Counted from the stretch's first letter, positions 18,951-32,864 are shown. The stretch: 64,000 nucleotides of DNA from Streptomyces violaceusniger (GCA_005405945.1 BJHW01000001.1:2046001-2110000); one strand, 5' to 3'. The notes: generated by a model from the letters alone, not told the origin. A program made the numbers and translations.

Positions 18951-19715
18951 ATGAGCAATGGGGACATCTTCACCGGTGAGGTCATCGGCACCGCGATACT
19001 GATTCTCTTCGGGGCGGGCGTGTGCGCCGCCGTCACCCTGAACCACTCCAAGGCCAAGTCGGCCGGGTGGATCGTCATCGCCTTCGGCTGGGGCTTCGGC
19101 GTCATGGCCGGCGCGTACACCGCGGCCCCGCTGTCCGGCGCCCATCTCAATCCGGCGGTGACCGTGGGCGTCGCCGTGGACACCGGCGACTGGGACAAGG
19201 TGCCGCTCTACATCCTCGGGCAGCTGGTGGGCGCCGTGATCGGCGCGGTGCTGACCTGGGCGCTGTACTACGCGCAGTTCGCCGCCAACGCCGATGAGAA
19301 GACCGCCCTGCCCACGCTCGGGGTCTTCTCCACCGTCCCGGAGATCCGGAACCCGGTGGCCAACCTCGTGACCGAGATCATCGCGACCGCCGCGCTGGTG
19401 CTGCCGCTGCTCGCGTTCGGCCAGGTCGAGGGCATCGGGATCGGTCCGGTCACCGAGGGCGGTGGCACGGTGGTCCTCGGCTCGGGCATCTCCGTCCTGC
19501 TCGTCGCCTTCCTGGTGGTCGGCATCGGCCTCTCCCTGGGCGGGCCCACCGGCTACGCCATCAACCCGGCGCGCGACCTCGGGCCACGCCTCGCCCACGC
19601 CCTGCTGCCCATCCCCAACAAGGGCACCTCGGACTGGGGTTACGCCTGGATACCGGTGGTGGGCCCGCTGATCGGGGCCGTGCTGGCGGGTCTCGTCTTC
19701 AACGCAGCCTTCTGA
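18951..19715 (+). CDS. glpF: Glycerol facilitator (MIP/aquaglyceroporin)
   Basis: Membrane channel for glycerol entry. The 254 residues have six membrane segments and two half-helices with NPA boxes at Asn67 (HLNPAVTVG) and Asn205 ([10 protein letters not shown]). Asp after NPAR is typical of glycerol rather than water channels. Fourteen bases separate it from glpK, forming the core of a gyl/glp operon. No gylR-type regulator lies upstream; instead a MITE supplies the ribosome-binding site AGGAG. Confidence 0.93.
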   Translation: MSNGDIFTGEVIGTAILILFGAGVCAAVTLNHSKAKSAGWIVIAFGWGFGVMAGAYTAAPLSGAHLNPAVTVGVAVDTGDWDKVPLYILGQLVGAVIGAVLTWALYYAQFAANADEKTALPTLGVFSTVPEIRNPVANLVTEIIATAALVLPLLAFGQVEGIGIGPVTEGGGTVVLGSGISVLLVAFLVVGIGLSLGGPTGYAINPARDLGPRLAHALLPIPNKGTSDWGYAWIPVVGPLIGAVLAGLVFNAAF

Positions 19716-19729
19716 CCGAAGGAGACGCC

Positions 19730-21262
19730 ATGCCGCATCCGACGGACACCTACGTCGCCGCGATCGACCAGGGCACCACCTCCAGCCGCTGCATCATCTT
19801 CGACCGGAACGGCGCGATCGTCGCCGTCGACCAGCGCGAGCACCGCCAGATCTTCCCCAAGCCCGGCTGGGTGGAGCACGACGCCACCGAGATCTGGTCC
19901 AAGGTGCAGGCCGTGGTGGCCGGCGCGCTGGCCAAGGCTGGGCTGCGGGCCGACCAGCTGACCGCGCTGGGCATCACCAACCAGCGCGAGACGACGGTCC
20001 TGTGGGACCGCCGCACCGGCAAACCGGTGCACAACGCGATCGTCTGGCAGGACACCCGCACCTCCGGCCTGTGCGAGGAACTGGGCGGCGAGGTCGGCCA
20101 GGACCGCTTCCGGGACACCACCGGACTGCCGCTGGCCAGCTACTTCTCCGGACCCAAGGCCGCCTGGCTGCTGGACCACGTGCCCGGGCTGCGCCGCCGC
20201 GCCGAGATGGGCGAGATCGCCTTCGGCACCATCGACTCCTGGCTGATCTGGAACCTCACCGGCGGCACCGACGGCGGAGTGCACGTCACCGATGTGACCA
20301 ACGCAGGACGCACCCTGCTGATGGATCTGCGGACCCTCCAGTGGGACACCTCGATCCTCTCCGCGATGGGCCTCCCCGAGGCGATGCTGCCGGAGATCCG
20401 CTCCTCCGCCGAGGTGTACGGCACGGCGGTCGGGCAGCTGGCCGGTGTGCCGGTGGCCTCCGCGCTCGGCGATCAGCAGGCCGCCGTCTTCGGTCAGACC
20501 TGCTACGGCGTCGGCGAGGCCAAGAACACCTATGGCACCGGCAGCTTCCTGCTGCTCAACACCGGTGACCGCCCGGTGCCGTCCAAGAGCGGGCTGCTGA
20601 CCACGATGGGCTACCGGCTCGGCGGCGAGCGGCCCGTCTACTGCCTGGAGGGATCGATCGCGATCACCGGCGCGCTGGTGCAGTGGTTCCGCGACCAGCT
20701 GGGCATCATCCGCTCCGCCGACGAGATCGAACCGCTCGCCGCGAGCGTGGACGACAACGGCGGGGCGTACATCGTCCCGGCCTTCTCGGGGCTGTTCGCC
20801 CCGTACTGGCGCTCGGACGCCCGCGGTGTGATCACCGGCCTCACCCGCTATGTCACCAAGGCGCATCTGGCCCGTGCCGTCCTGGAGGCGACCAGCTGGC
20901 AGACGCGCGAGGTGGTCGACGCGATGTACCAGGACTCCGGGGTGCGGATCAGCACGCTCAAGGTCGACGGCGGAATGACCGCCAACGGGCTGCTGATGCA
21001 GCACCAGGCCGATGTGCTGGGCGTTCCGGTGATCCGTCCGGTGGTCGCCGAGACCACCTGTCTGGGCGCCGCGTACGCGGCCGGGCTCGCCACCGGCGCG
21101 TGGCAGGACCTGGACGAGCTGCGGGCCCACTGGAAGCGGGATGCCGAGTGGACCCCGCGGATGTCCGAGGAGGAGCGGACGCGCGAGTACGGCAACTGGC
21201 GCATGGCGGTGGAGCGCAGCTTCGGCTGGCACAGGGAAGGGCAGCGGGCCGAGGACTCCTGA
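19730..21262 (+). CDS. glpK: Glycerol kinase
   Basis: Phosphorylates glycerol to sn-glycerol-3-phosphate with ATP, trapping glycerol taken up by GlpF. The 510 residues match the FGGY family: DQGTTSSRC near the N-terminus, [24 protein letters not shown] and the C-terminal [13 protein letters not shown]. Frame unbroken, GGAG before the ATG. No glpD follows, so the next step is encoded elsewhere. Ends at a strong hairpin. Confidence 0.95.
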   Translation: MPHPTDTYVAAIDQGTTSSRCIIFDRNGAIVAVDQREHRQIFPKPGWVEHDATEIWSKVQAVVAGALAKAGLRADQLTALGITNQRETTVLWDRRTGKPVHNAIVWQDTRTSGLCEELGGEVGQDRFRDTTGLPLASYFSGPKAAWLLDHVPGLRRRAEMGEIAFGTIDSWLIWNLTGGTDGGVHVTDVTNAGRTLLMDLRTLQWDTSILSAMGLPEAMLPEIRSSAEVYGTAVGQLAGVPVASALGDQQAAVFGQTCYGVGEAKNTYGTGSFLLLNTGDRPVPSKSGLLTTMGYRLGGERPVYCLEGSIAITGALVQWFRDQLGIIRSADEIEPLAASVDDNGGAYIVPAFSGLFAPYWRSDARGVITGLTRYVTKAHLARAVLEATSWQTREVVDAMYQDSGVRISTLKVDGGMTANGLLMQHQADVLGVPVIRPVVAETTCLGAAYAAGLATGAWQDLDELRAHWKRDAEWTPRMSEEERTREYGNWRMAVERSFGWHREGQRAEDS

Positions 21263-21330
21263 GCCTCGCCCGGCGCCGACGAACGGCGGCCCGTACCGCC
21301 GGTGCGAACGGCAACCCACACCACCAGTGC

Positions 21331-21377
21331 GAACGGCGGCCCGCACCCCGGACGGCGGGGTGCGGGCCGTGCCGTTC
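21331..21377. terminator. Terminator between glpK and cvnD
   Basis: A 12-bp perfect stem (GGCCCGCACCCC with GGGGTGCGGGCC, loop of 7) is extended by outer arms GAACGGC/GCCGTTC, giving about 19 paired positions. It lies between two convergent genes and should work both ways. Confidence 0.85.
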
Positions 21378-21425
21378 AGCCCCGCGCGGAAGCTGGCATC
21401 TCAGCCCCGCGCGGAAGCCAGCATC
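21376..21425. repeat. 25-bp tandem duplication over the cvnD stop codon
   Basis: Bases 21376-21400 and 21401-21425 are identical except for two adjacent bases (TG against CA). The right copy holds the last seven codons and the stop of cvnD, so the left copy is a spare 3-prime end just beyond the stop. Confidence 0.8.
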
Positions 21426-21991
21426 GCGTGCTCCACCACCGAGATCAGCACATGCTTGACCGAATCGCGCTCCCGGGCGTCGCACAGGACGACCGGGGTG
21501 CCCGGGTCGAGGTCCAGGGCGTCGCGCACCGAATCCTCCGGATAGCGGTCGGCCCCCTCGAAGCAGTTGACGGCCACGGTGAAGGCGATGTCCCGCCGCT
21601 CGAAGTAGTCGATGGCGGCGAAGCAGTCCTCGAGACGGCGGGTGTCGGCCAGCACCACCGCGCCCAGCGCGCCGGTGGCCAGCTCGTCCCACAGGAACCA
21701 GAAGCGGTCCTGGCCCGGTGTGCCGAAGAGATAGAGCACCAGGTCCTCGCGGAGCGTGATGCGCCCGAAGTCCATGGCGACGGTGGTGGTCGTCTTGGAC
21801 TCCACCCCCGCGATGTCGTCGACCGGCCGGCCCGCCTCGGTGAGGATCTCCTCGGTGCGCAGCGGTCTGATCTCGCTGACCGCGCCCACCAGGGTCGTCT
21901 TCCCCACCCCGAAGCCGCCGGCCACCAGTATCTTCAGCGTGACCGGTTCGACGACATGAGGGCGGCCCAGGTCAGAGTGCCCGTAGCCCAT
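21401..21991 (-). CDS. cvnD: Conservon GTPase CvnD
   Basis: Small Ras/MglA-like GTP-binding protein, last member of the conservon. P-loop GGFGVGKTT at residues 25-33, followed by a switch region and LYLFGTPGQDRFWFLWDEL, which contains the DxxG-equivalent turn. In S. coelicolor such proteins form a membrane-associated signalling complex with CvnA, B and C that resembles a eukaryotic G-protein system. Overlaps cvnC by 20 bases. Confidence 0.93.
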   Translation of the reverse strand: MGYGHSDLGRPHVVEPVTLKILVAGGFGVGKTTLVGAVSEIRPLRTEEILTEAGRPVDDIAGVESKTTTTVAMDFGRITLREDLVLYLFGTPGQDRFWFLWDELATGALGAVVLADTRRLEDCFAAIDYFERRDIAFTVAVNCFEGADRYPEDSVRDALDLDPGTPVVLCDARERDSVKHVLISVVEHAMLASARG

Positions 21992-22367
21992 TGATCACCT
22001 CGCGCAGAATCCTCTCGTCCGGCAGTTCCGCCGGAGGTACGGGCCGGGACACTCGGACGAGTGCGGCGTGGAGCAGATCGCCGATGAGCACACGGATCAC
22101 GCCGATCGGAAGGTCGAGCTCCGCCGCCAGTTCGGCGACGGACTGCGGGCTGTCCCGGCTCAGCTCGACGATGTCGATGTGCTCCGGGGACAGCGTCTGG
22201 TCGGCGACGGTCCGGTGGTCGGCGCTGTCGGCGACGACCACCGCGATCAGATCCAGCTTCTCCTCGGCGGCGCTGCGGGTGCGCCCCCGCGTCATCGCAT
22301 AGGGCCTGACCACCGGTCCCGCCGCGTCGTCGAACCACCGGGCGGCGCGCTCCGGGTCTCCGCTCAT
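21972..22367 (-). CDS. cvnC: Conservon DUF742 protein CvnC
   Basis: A 131-residue DUF742 protein with a winged-helix-like core (LSRDSPQSVAELAAELDLPI). It is the third member of the conservon and is thought to link CvnB and CvnD. The N-terminus PERAARWFDDAAGPVVRPY is typical. Overlaps cvnD; 15 bases after cvnB. Confidence 0.92.
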   Translation of the reverse strand: MSGDPERAARWFDDAAGPVVRPYAMTRGRTRSAAEEKLDLIAVVVADSADHRTVADQTLSPEHIDIVELSRDSPQSVAELAAELDLPIGVIRVLIGDLLHAALVRVSRPVPPAELPDERILREVINGLRAL

Positions 22368-22382
22368 TTCCCCCGGCCTCCG

Positions 22383-22811
22383 TCACCCGGTGGAGCGCGG
22401 GGCCGAGCCCAGATGCACGCCCACCCGCTTGACCAGCAGCGTCATCTCGTACGCTATCTGGCCCACATCGGAGTCGGCGTCGGCCAGGACGGCGAGACAG
22501 CTGCCGTCACCGGCCGCGGTGACGAACAGGAAGGCGTCGTCGAGCTCGACGATGGTCTGCCGGACCCGGCCGACGTCGAAGTGGCGGCCGACCCCCTTGG
22601 CGAGGCTGTGGAAGCCGGAGGCCACGGCGGCCAGGTGCTCACCGTCCTCGCGGGACAGATCGCGTGAGCCGCCGGTGGGGAGTCCGTCCCCGGAGAGCAC
22701 CAGCGCCTTGCGGATGCTGCCCACTCTTCCGACCAGTTCGTCCAGCAGCCAGTTCAGCTCGCCCGACGCATTGGGCGATCCGTTGGGCGCTGCGGCGTTC
22801 GATGCGGTCAT
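22383..22811 (-). CDS. cvnB: Conservon roadblock/LC7 protein CvnB
   Basis: A 142-residue roadblock/LC7-domain protein (LNWLLDELVGRVGSIRKALVLSGDG, quoted only as a start region of the fold, residues about 18-42). Such proteins regulate partner GTPases, here CvnD. Its ATG overlaps the cvnA stop (ATGA), indicating coupled translation. Confidence 0.92.
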   Translation of the reverse strand: MTASNAAAPNGSPNASGELNWLLDELVGRVGSIRKALVLSGDGLPTGGSRDLSREDGEHLAAVASGFHSLAKGVGRHFDVGRVRQTIVELDDAFLFVTAAGDGSCLAVLADADSDVGQIAYEMTLLVKRVGVHLGSAPRSTG

Positions 22812-25517
22812 CGACCGTCCCCCTCGTGTGTCGTTCCCGGGCTTGCGTCCGCGCCTCCGGATCCGGTGGCCGACTGCCGCCGACCGCGCTGCCAGCCCCG
22901 TTGGAGCGAGGCCATGGTGGCCCTCGCCTGTTCGGCTTCGCGCTCGGGATCGATCTCGGCAGGGGTTCGGTCGTCGGTCGGGGGTGCGGGGTCGTTCTTC
23001 AGCTGCGGGGCCAGGCTGGCCTGCCGTACCCGCTTGGGGAGGCCGGAGGCCGCCCGCTGGGTGGGCACCGGGCTCTGCTCCGGGCCCCGGCGCTCCGGCT
23101 CCCGGCGCTCCGGCCCCGTGCGCCGCGGGCCCTGGTCACGGCCCTGGGCCTGGTCCTGGCCCTGGCGTTCGGAGCCCTCGGCCCAGGACGGCTGCCCCGG
23201 GCCCCGCGTACGGCCGTGCCCTACGCCGGACGTGCCCTCGACCGGCCGGCCGTGGTCGGCGACCAGGACCGGCGGGACACGGCGGGGCAGCGGCGCGGGG
23301 CCGCCGCCCGGTTCGGGGCCCGGGCCGTCCGGAGCCTGCTGGTGCTGCTCCACGGTGGACGGGACGGGCCCGGTGCGCACGGACTGGCGCGCCTTCAGAC
23401 CGCGGGCGCGGAAGATGCCGCCCACTTCGTCGTCCTCGTCGGCGTCGTCGTGGGCCTCGTGCATCAGGGACGCGGTCAGGGAGGCGAGCTGGGAGTCCTG
23501 CTCGGCCTCGTCGACGGGCCCGAGCCGGACGTCGCCCACGCCGGGCCGCGCGGTGTCGGCGTAACGGCCGCCGGTGGCGCGGTCATCGGTGCCGCGGTCG
23601 TCGGCGTCCCCCGGGCGCCCTCGTCGGTGAGCAGGTTGGAGGGGATGAGCACGATGGCCGTGGTGCCGCCGTACGGGGAGGGCTGGAGCGAGACCCGCAC
23701 GTTCTGCCGCTGGGCGAGCCGGCTGACCACGAACAGCCCGAGCCGGTCGGTGTCGGACAGCTCGAACTCGGGGGTCTCGGCCAGCCGGAGGTTGGCCTCC
23801 AGCAGCGCGTCGGGCGTCATGCCGAGACCGCGGTCGTGGATCTCCAGGGTGAAGCCCTTGGCGACCCGCTCGCCGTGCACCTGGACGGCGGTGTGCGGCG
23901 GCGAGAAGACGGTGGCGTTCTCCAGGAGTTCGGCGACGAGGTGGGTGAGGTCGCCGACGGCCGGGCCGACGACCGCGATCCGGGGCAGCCGGCGGATCTC
24001 GATCCGCTCGTAGTCCTCCACCTCGGCGACGGCGGCGCGTACGACGTCCATCAGCTGGATCGGCTTGCGCCACTGCCGGGAGGGGCCGCGCCGGAGAGGA
24101 TGACCAGACCCTCGGCGTGCCGCCGCATACGGGTGGTCATGTGGTCCAGGCGGAACAGGTCGGCCAGCTCGTCGGTGTCCTCGGTGCGCCGCTCCATGGT
24201 GTCCAGCAGGGTGAGCTGACGGTGCAGCAGCACCTGGCTGCGGCGGGCGAGGTTGACGAAGACATCGGAGACGCCCTGGCGGAGTTCGGCCTGTTTGACC
24301 GCGGCCTCGACGGCGGCCCGCTGGAGGGTGTTGAGGGCCTGGCCGACCTGGCCCATCTCATCGGGGCCGTAGTCCAGCCGGGGCGCCTCGGTCTCCACGT
24401 CGATCTGCTCGCCCGCGCCGAGGCGGCGCATCACGCTCGGCAGCCGGACGCTGGCGACCTCCTGGGCGTCCCGGCGCAGCCGGGACAGATCGCGGACCAG
24501 GCTGCGGCCGATCCGGAACGAGACGAGGATGGAGACGATGAGGGCGATCAGGCCGAGGATGCCGGCGATCCCCGCCTTGAGCATCACGCTGCTGGCCACC
24601 GGGTCGATGCGCTTCTGGAGCCGGTCGGTGGCCTCCTCGCCCAGCCGGTCGTAGTCGTTGAGGACGGGCTGGGCCGCGGCCTCCCAGTGCTCCTGGTCCA
24701 GCGACTTGATGGCGGTGGCGGGGTCCATCGAGGAGAGGATCTTGCCCTCGGCCACGCGCAGGGCGGCGGGGGCGGCGTTGGTGCGCCGGTAGTCGGCGAA
24801 GACCTTCTGCTCGGAGTCGGGGAGGATCGGCAGGTTGATCTCGTAGAGCAGGGTGCGCTCGGCGATGAGGTCGGACATCGCCTGGAGGTCCGCCAGCGTC
24901 ATCTTGCGCGCCGTCAGCGCCGAGACGTACAGCGCGTCCTCGCGGGAGAGCGCCTCCCGGGCGCGGATCATGGCGACCAGCGCGCGGCCCTGTTTGTCGA
25001 GGTCGGTGTCGGGCACCGCGTGGAGGGAGCTGCGGAAGGTGTAGCAGAGGTCGACGAGCTTGTTGTAATACTCATACGCCTGGGTCGCGGAGATGCCGTC
25101 GTCCTCGACCTTGCGGCGCAGACTGTCCAGTCCGTCCGCGGCCTTGAGGATGTTGTCGAGCTGTTCCTCGGAGTCGTCGTTCATCTTGCCGTGCACATCG
25201 CCGTCCGAGTCGGCGGCCCGCAGCTTGTCGATCGCCTGGTCGGTTCTGCGCTGCAGGGAGTGGAGCACGGGCAGGGCGTCCGACTGCCGCGGATCGGCCA
25301 GCAGGATGAGCGTCTGCCGGCGCTCCTTCTGGACGGCGTGCACCGCGTCCTCGGCCGGCTGGCCCGCCTTGTCGATGATGTCGGACGCGTCCAGCAGTTG
25401 CATTGCCTCCCGACCGGTGATCACCGTGGCGAAGGCCCAGATCGCCGTCAGTGACACGAGCGGCACCAGCAACAGCGCCACGATCTTCCTGCGGATGGAC
25501 TTACCGCGAAAGCGCAT
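22808..25517 (-). CDS. cvnA: Conservon sensor kinase-like protein CvnA, apparent frameshifts
   Basis: Membrane sensor with two membrane helices (about residues 11-31 and 309-331) around an extracellular nitrate/NIT-like helical domain. A HAMP-like segment, a dimerisation helix (LDHMTTRMRRHAEGL) and a HATPase domain with LLENATVF and DRGLGM follow, then a long disordered Pro/Arg/Gln-rich C-tail. Two missing C/G residues (near 24088 and 23612) break the frame. Corrected, it is one protein of about 900 residues. I chose ATG 25517 (MRFRGKSIRRK), the usual family start, although the purine-rich site GGGAGG is close to it. Conservon kinases are suspected to be weak or inactive kinases. Confidence 0.9.
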
Positions 25518-25881
25518 GGCCTCCCTAACGTCAACCCCGATTCCAGGGGCGGGGTTCCGAGTTTTCGACAACAAGCGGGCGCGAGCCTACTACTGCCGGT
25601 TGGACAGATCGAAGGCATGTCCACTTGATGCAGGGAGTCCTTTACGGTCCGTGATCAGGAGTTGTCGGGCGATTCCCCGACTTACCCCCCTCCGCTCGGC
25701 ACTGCTCCCCCGGTCGCCGGATGCGGCCATGCGGCGGCGCTTGGCTTGTTTTCCCCTCCCAGGGGAACCCGGGGTCGGTGCCATTCGTGATCCAACGGGG
25801 CACACTAGGGGGCATACGACCCAAGTCCCGCTATCTGACTCGGCCGCACCGAGGCAGAGCATGGAAAGGGGTGGGAGCGTC
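25518..25881. other. Divergent intergenic region cvnA / membrane-protein gene
   Basis: 364 bases with no supported gene. It must hold the divergent promoters of the conservon and the small membrane-protein gene. I see no strong palindrome, repeat or consensus promoter. Confidence 0.5.
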
Positions 25882-26309
25882 ATGGACGCGATGGACAAGG
25901 ATCGCGACATCCCGGCGCACGGGGTCCGGCCGTTGTGGACCGAGGAGCCGGCGCGCAGGCGGCGGCTGCCCGATCCCGTCCGTACGGCGGCGGTGCGGGC
26001 GGTCATCATCATCGCCGTGACTCTGGTGGAGGTGATGGTCGCCCTGCTGTGCACCCTGGCGGGCACCTGGTCCGCCTTCCCCGTCGTGCTCGCCACGGTG
26101 GCGAGCACGGTGGTGGCGACCTGGGGGTGCTGGACGTGTGGGTGACCCGGCAGGTCTGGCGCCAGCGCTACGGGGTGGTGTCCCGGCCCAGCAGCACGGC
26201 CCGCGAGTTGCGCCGCCTACGCCGCCGGGAGCGGGCCCGTGAGGCGGACCCGACGGTCACCTCCCGGCCGGCTGCGGAGCGCGGGCCAGCTCGCGGCGCA
26301 GCCGCATGA
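25882..26309 (+). CDS. Small membrane protein of unknown function
   Basis: Not recognised. The corrected product is about 142 residues: a charged N-terminus (DKDRDIPAHG), two adjacent hydrophobic segments (AVIIIAVTLVEVMVALLCTL and AFPVVLATVASTVVATWG), then a basic Arg-rich cytoplasmic tail (RELRRLRRRERARE). One missing G near 26125 splits membrane part and tail. GGGAG precedes the ATG. Its 3-prime end overlaps the convergent reductase gene by about 50 bases. Confidence 0.6.
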
Positions 26310-27457
26310 AGGGCCGGGGCCGGTCCACGCCGAGGGCGGCGGTGGGAATCCCGTCCCGTTCGTAGACGGCGAGGAAGCCGCCGCCGTCGGCCGGGTCCCC
26401 TCGAGGATCCGGACCGTGTCCCCGGGTTCGCGCCACCCGGCGTACTGGATCCGCGCACCGTACTGGTCGGACCAGAAGTAGGGGAGCGCGTCGAAGCGTG
26501 CGACGGTGGACCCGGCGAGCAGATTGCGGGCGGCGACGTCGCCCTGGAGCATGCCGCTGGTCCAGTGCTCGGCCCGGACGGTGCGGGCGGTGCCCGGACG
26601 GTCCAGCCGGGCCACGTCCCCGACGGCCACGACGTTGGGCAGCGCGGTGACACAGCCCTCGTCGCACCGCACCCCGTCGTCCAGGGCCAGGCCGGAGCCT
26701 TCCAGCCACCCGGTGACGGGGCGCACCCCGACGCCGACGACCACCACATCGGCGGGCAGCACCCGCCCGTCGGTGAGCTCCACGCCGGTGACCCGGCCGC
26801 CGCCGCGCAGACCGGCCACACCGGTGCCGCACAGCAGGGTGGCCCCGCCCCGCGCGTGCAGCCCGGCGCACACCCGGGCCATCTCCTCGCCCAGTTGAGG
26901 CACCAGCGGCAGCGGCGCGGCCTCCACGACCGTGACGTCGAGCCCGAGGGTGGCGCAGGAGGAGGCCACTTCGGCGCCGATGAAGCCCGCGCCGACCACC
27001 ACCGCCCGCGCGGCACCCGCGCGCAGCTCGGCGCGGAGCCGGAGCGCGTCGTCGAGGGTGCGCAGGGTGTGCACCCCGTCCAGCCGCGGGAGGGGCAGCG
27101 TTCTGGGCGTGGCGCCGGTGGCGATGACGACGCCGTCGGCGCGCAGGGCGCGGCCGCCGGTGAGACGGATCTCACCGGCCGCGGTGTCCAGCGCCTCGGC
27201 CCGGACGCCGAGCAGCCACTCGGCGTCCAGCTCGGCCTCCTCCTCGGGGTCGGTCAGGGCGAGCGGGCCCAGCCCTCGCCCGGGTCGCCGTCCCCGGTCA
27301 GGAACTCCTTGGACAGCGGCGGGCGGTCGTAGGGGCGGTGGCGCTCCTCCCCGACGACGACCAGCCGCCCGTCGTACCCCTGGGAGCGCAGGCCCCGCGC
27401 CGCGTGCAGACCCGCGAGCGAGGCCCCGACCACGGCGACCGTCCCGACCGCCGTCAT
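26257..27457 (-). CDS. Ferredoxin reductase (FAD/NAD(P)H), apparent frameshifts
   Basis: FAD-dependent pyridine-nucleotide oxidoreductase of the BenD/HcaD/rubredoxin-reductase type, passing electrons from NAD(P)H to a Rieske ferredoxin. FAD-binding GASLAGLHAARGL is at the N-terminus, NAD-binding GAGFIGAEVASSC in the middle, and the second FAD contact VVAVGDVARLD follows. Missing bases near 27272 and 26398 break the frame; both are one-base G shortages on the coding strand. Its ATG overlaps the ferredoxin stop (ATGA). With the ferredoxin it should power the Rieske oxygenase encoded at 32874. Confidence 0.87.
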
Positions 27458-27816
27458 GCCACGGCTTCTTCCGGCGCCGCGTGCACGGGCTGACCGGGAA
27501 CGGTCTGCGCCGCGGGGTGGACATACAGCATTCCGTCCACGACCGTGACAGCGTGGGTCCGTACGGGCTTACGGGCGGGCAGACAGGTCGGCTCGCCGGA
27601 TCGCAGATCGAACAGCGCGGCGTGCAGCGGGCATTCCACGTAGCAGCCTTCCAGCCACCCGTCGGAGAGGGAGGCGTCCTGGTGGCTGCAGGTGTCATCG
27701 ATGGCGTAGAACGCACCGTCGGTGTGGAACACCGCGATCGGCGCGGTGGCGTCGCCGGCCTCGATACGCACCGACTCACCCTCCGGCAGGTCCTCGATAC
27801 GGCAGACGGGAATCAT
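27454..27816 (-). CDS. Rieske [2Fe-2S] ferredoxin
   Basis: A 120-residue soluble Rieske ferredoxin. Cluster ligands are in CSHQDASL (Cys, His) and CPLHAALFD (Cys, His) with normal spacing. It carries electrons from the coupled reductase to an oxygenase. Gene order ferredoxin-reductase, transcribed away from the IclR regulator, suggests shared control with the betaine cluster. Confidence 0.92.
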   Translation of the reverse strand: MIPVCRIEDLPEGESVRIEAGDATAPIAVFHTDGAFYAIDDTCSHQDASLSDGWLEGCYVECPLHAALFDLRSGEPTCLPARKPVRTHAVTVVDGMLYVHPAAQTVPGQPVHAAPEEAVA

Positions 27817-27841
27817 TGGCCCCCCTCACGTTGATCGGTAT

Positions 27842-27905
27842 CATGCGTTGTGGATAGTGCACTGAAAAGCGCGATGCGCAACAGAATCCAGATCGGGAAG
27901 GCAGC
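27842..27905. promoter_or_regulatory. Putative control region between Rieske ferredoxin and IclR genes
   Basis: The divergent gap contains CATGCGTTG and GATGCGCAACAG about 30 bases apart. Similar GCGCAAC/ACGCAAC words recur before the mycothiol dehydrogenase gene (28948-28977). Position suggests a binding site for the IclR protein. No perfect palindrome is visible, so this is tentative. Confidence 0.35.
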
Positions 27906-27967
27906 CGTCAAGAGTTCCCCGGCCCGAGGGGCCCCACGCAGAGCCGCCGGATGGTGAGATCAGAACC

Positions 27968-28765
27968 ATGACGAACACGACCGAGGATCGGGCCGAGGAG
28001 AAGCGGGGGGCCGCCGGGGCAGTGCAGTCGGTGGACAGGGCGGTCAGCGTCCTGGAGATCCTTGCCAGACTCGGCGAGGCCGGAGTGACCGAGATCGCCG
28101 ACGAGCTGGGGGTCCACAAGTCGACCGCCTTCCGGCTGCTCGGCGTACTGGAGAACCGCGGACTCGTCGGGCAGGAACGGGACCGGGGGAAGTACTACCT
28201 GGGCGCCGGGGTGCTCAGACTCGCGGGCGCCGCCGCCATCCGCCTGGACATCTCGCAGGAGGGCGCCCCGGTGTGCCGGGCGCTGGCCGACGAGACCGGC
28301 GAGACGGCCAATATCGCCGTTCTGGACGCGGACGCGGCGGTCAACATCATGCAGGCGCGCGGCGCCGCCGCGGTGACCGCCTTCAACTGGCTGGGGCGGC
28401 GCACCGCGCTGCACGCGACCGCGAGCGGCAAGGTGCTGCTCGCACATCTGTCGGGTGAGCGCCGGGAGCGGCTGGTGACGCGGAAGCTGCCGCGCTTCAC
28501 CGAGCACACCATCACCACCTCCGCCGAGCTGCGGCAGCAGCTGGAGACGGCGGCCGAGCGCGGGTTCGCCTACTCCTGCGAGGAGCTGGAGATCGGGCTG
28601 AACGCGGTGGCGGCGCCGGTGCGCGGCCACGACGGCGCGGTCATCGGGGCGATCGGCGTCTCGGGACCGGCGTACCGGATGGCGCAGAGCCGGCTGCCCG
28701 ATCTGGCCGAGTACGCCGTGAAGACCGCCGAGGAGCTGTCCCGACGGATGGGCTTCCCCGGCTGA
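27968..28765 (+). CDS. IclR-family transcriptional regulator
   Basis: A 265-residue IclR-type regulator with an N-terminal winged helix (GVTEIADELGVHKSTAFRLL, about residues 38-57) and a C-terminal effector domain ending in AIGVSGPAYRM. Such proteins sense small catabolic metabolites and control adjacent operons. It lies between the divergent ferredoxin/reductase genes and the downstream betaine-catabolic genes, so it is the likely regulator of both. The ligand is not known; betaine or a demethylation intermediate is a guess. Confidence 0.9.
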   Translation: MTNTTEDRAEEKRGAAGAVQSVDRAVSVLEILARLGEAGVTEIADELGVHKSTAFRLLGVLENRGLVGQERDRGKYYLGAGVLRLAGAAAIRLDISQEGAPVCRALADETGETANIAVLDADAAVNIMQARGAAAVTAFNWLGRRTALHATASGKVLLAHLSGERRERLVTRKLPRFTEHTITTSAELRQQLETAAERGFAYSCEELEIGLNAVAAPVRGHDGAVIGAIGVSGPAYRMAQSRLPDLAEYAVKTAEELSRRMGFPG

Positions 28766-28789
28766 GCCACCCCACCACCCCACCCACCC

Positions 28790-28823
28790 GACGAGGGGGC
28801 CGGACGACTCCGGCCCCCTCGTC
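28790..28823 (+). terminator. Terminator after the IclR gene
   Basis: Perfect 14-bp stem GACGAGGGGGCCGG/CCGGCCCCCTCGTC with a 6-base loop, 24 bases after the stop codon. It separates the regulator transcript from the catabolic operon. Confidence 0.85.
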
Positions 28824-29086
28824 GCGTCTGTGACCAGGGGCACCGAGAGGCGTGCGAGCTACGCGAATTTCCCCGTCAGCGCCGGTTCACAGACGGTTTA
28901 CGCGCACCCCTTGACCGCACGGGGCGGCGACTTTCAGGATGTCTCTCATCGCGCAACACGCCGCGCTATACGCAACTGGGGGTAACCGGCGGCCGTTGAA
29001 CGGCCTCGGCCTCACCCTCTTCGAGGCAGTCATGCCAGCTCCCGTGCACCGGTCCCTGCGATCGCAGGAGAACAGAGGAGTGAGCC
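28824..29086 (+). promoter_or_regulatory. Promoter region of the betaine-catabolic operon
   Basis: 263 non-coding bases before the mycothiol dehydrogenase gene. They contain repeated CATCGCGCAACAC (28948) and TATACGCAAC (28968) words, similar to one in the IclR/ferredoxin gap. Exact promoter boxes are not clear. Confidence 0.4.
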
Positions 29087-32732
<3,646 letters not shown>

Positions 32733-32789
32733 CGCCGAGCGCCGCGAGAGCGGGAAACGACCGCTTGGAGTACCCGCTTGGAGGACCCC

Positions 32790-32864
32790 TTGGCACTCAC
32801 CGGTGACACCGCCCACCCCATCGAGCTCTTCGACCCCCGCCGGCTGATCGCCGCGCCCGCCTGA
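32790..32864 (+). CDS. Possible 24-residue small ORF or leader peptide
   Basis: TTG start with GGAGGA just upstream, coding for a 24-residue peptide (MALTGDTAHPIELFDPRRLI plus four residues). The stop TGA is part of TGAGGAG, the ribosome site of the next gene, so the two could be translationally linked. Preceded by a 13-base direct repeat (CGCTTGGAG units). It could be a leader peptide, a gene remnant or chance; no family is recognised. Confidence 0.3.
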   Translation: MALTGDTAHPIELFDPRRLIAAPA

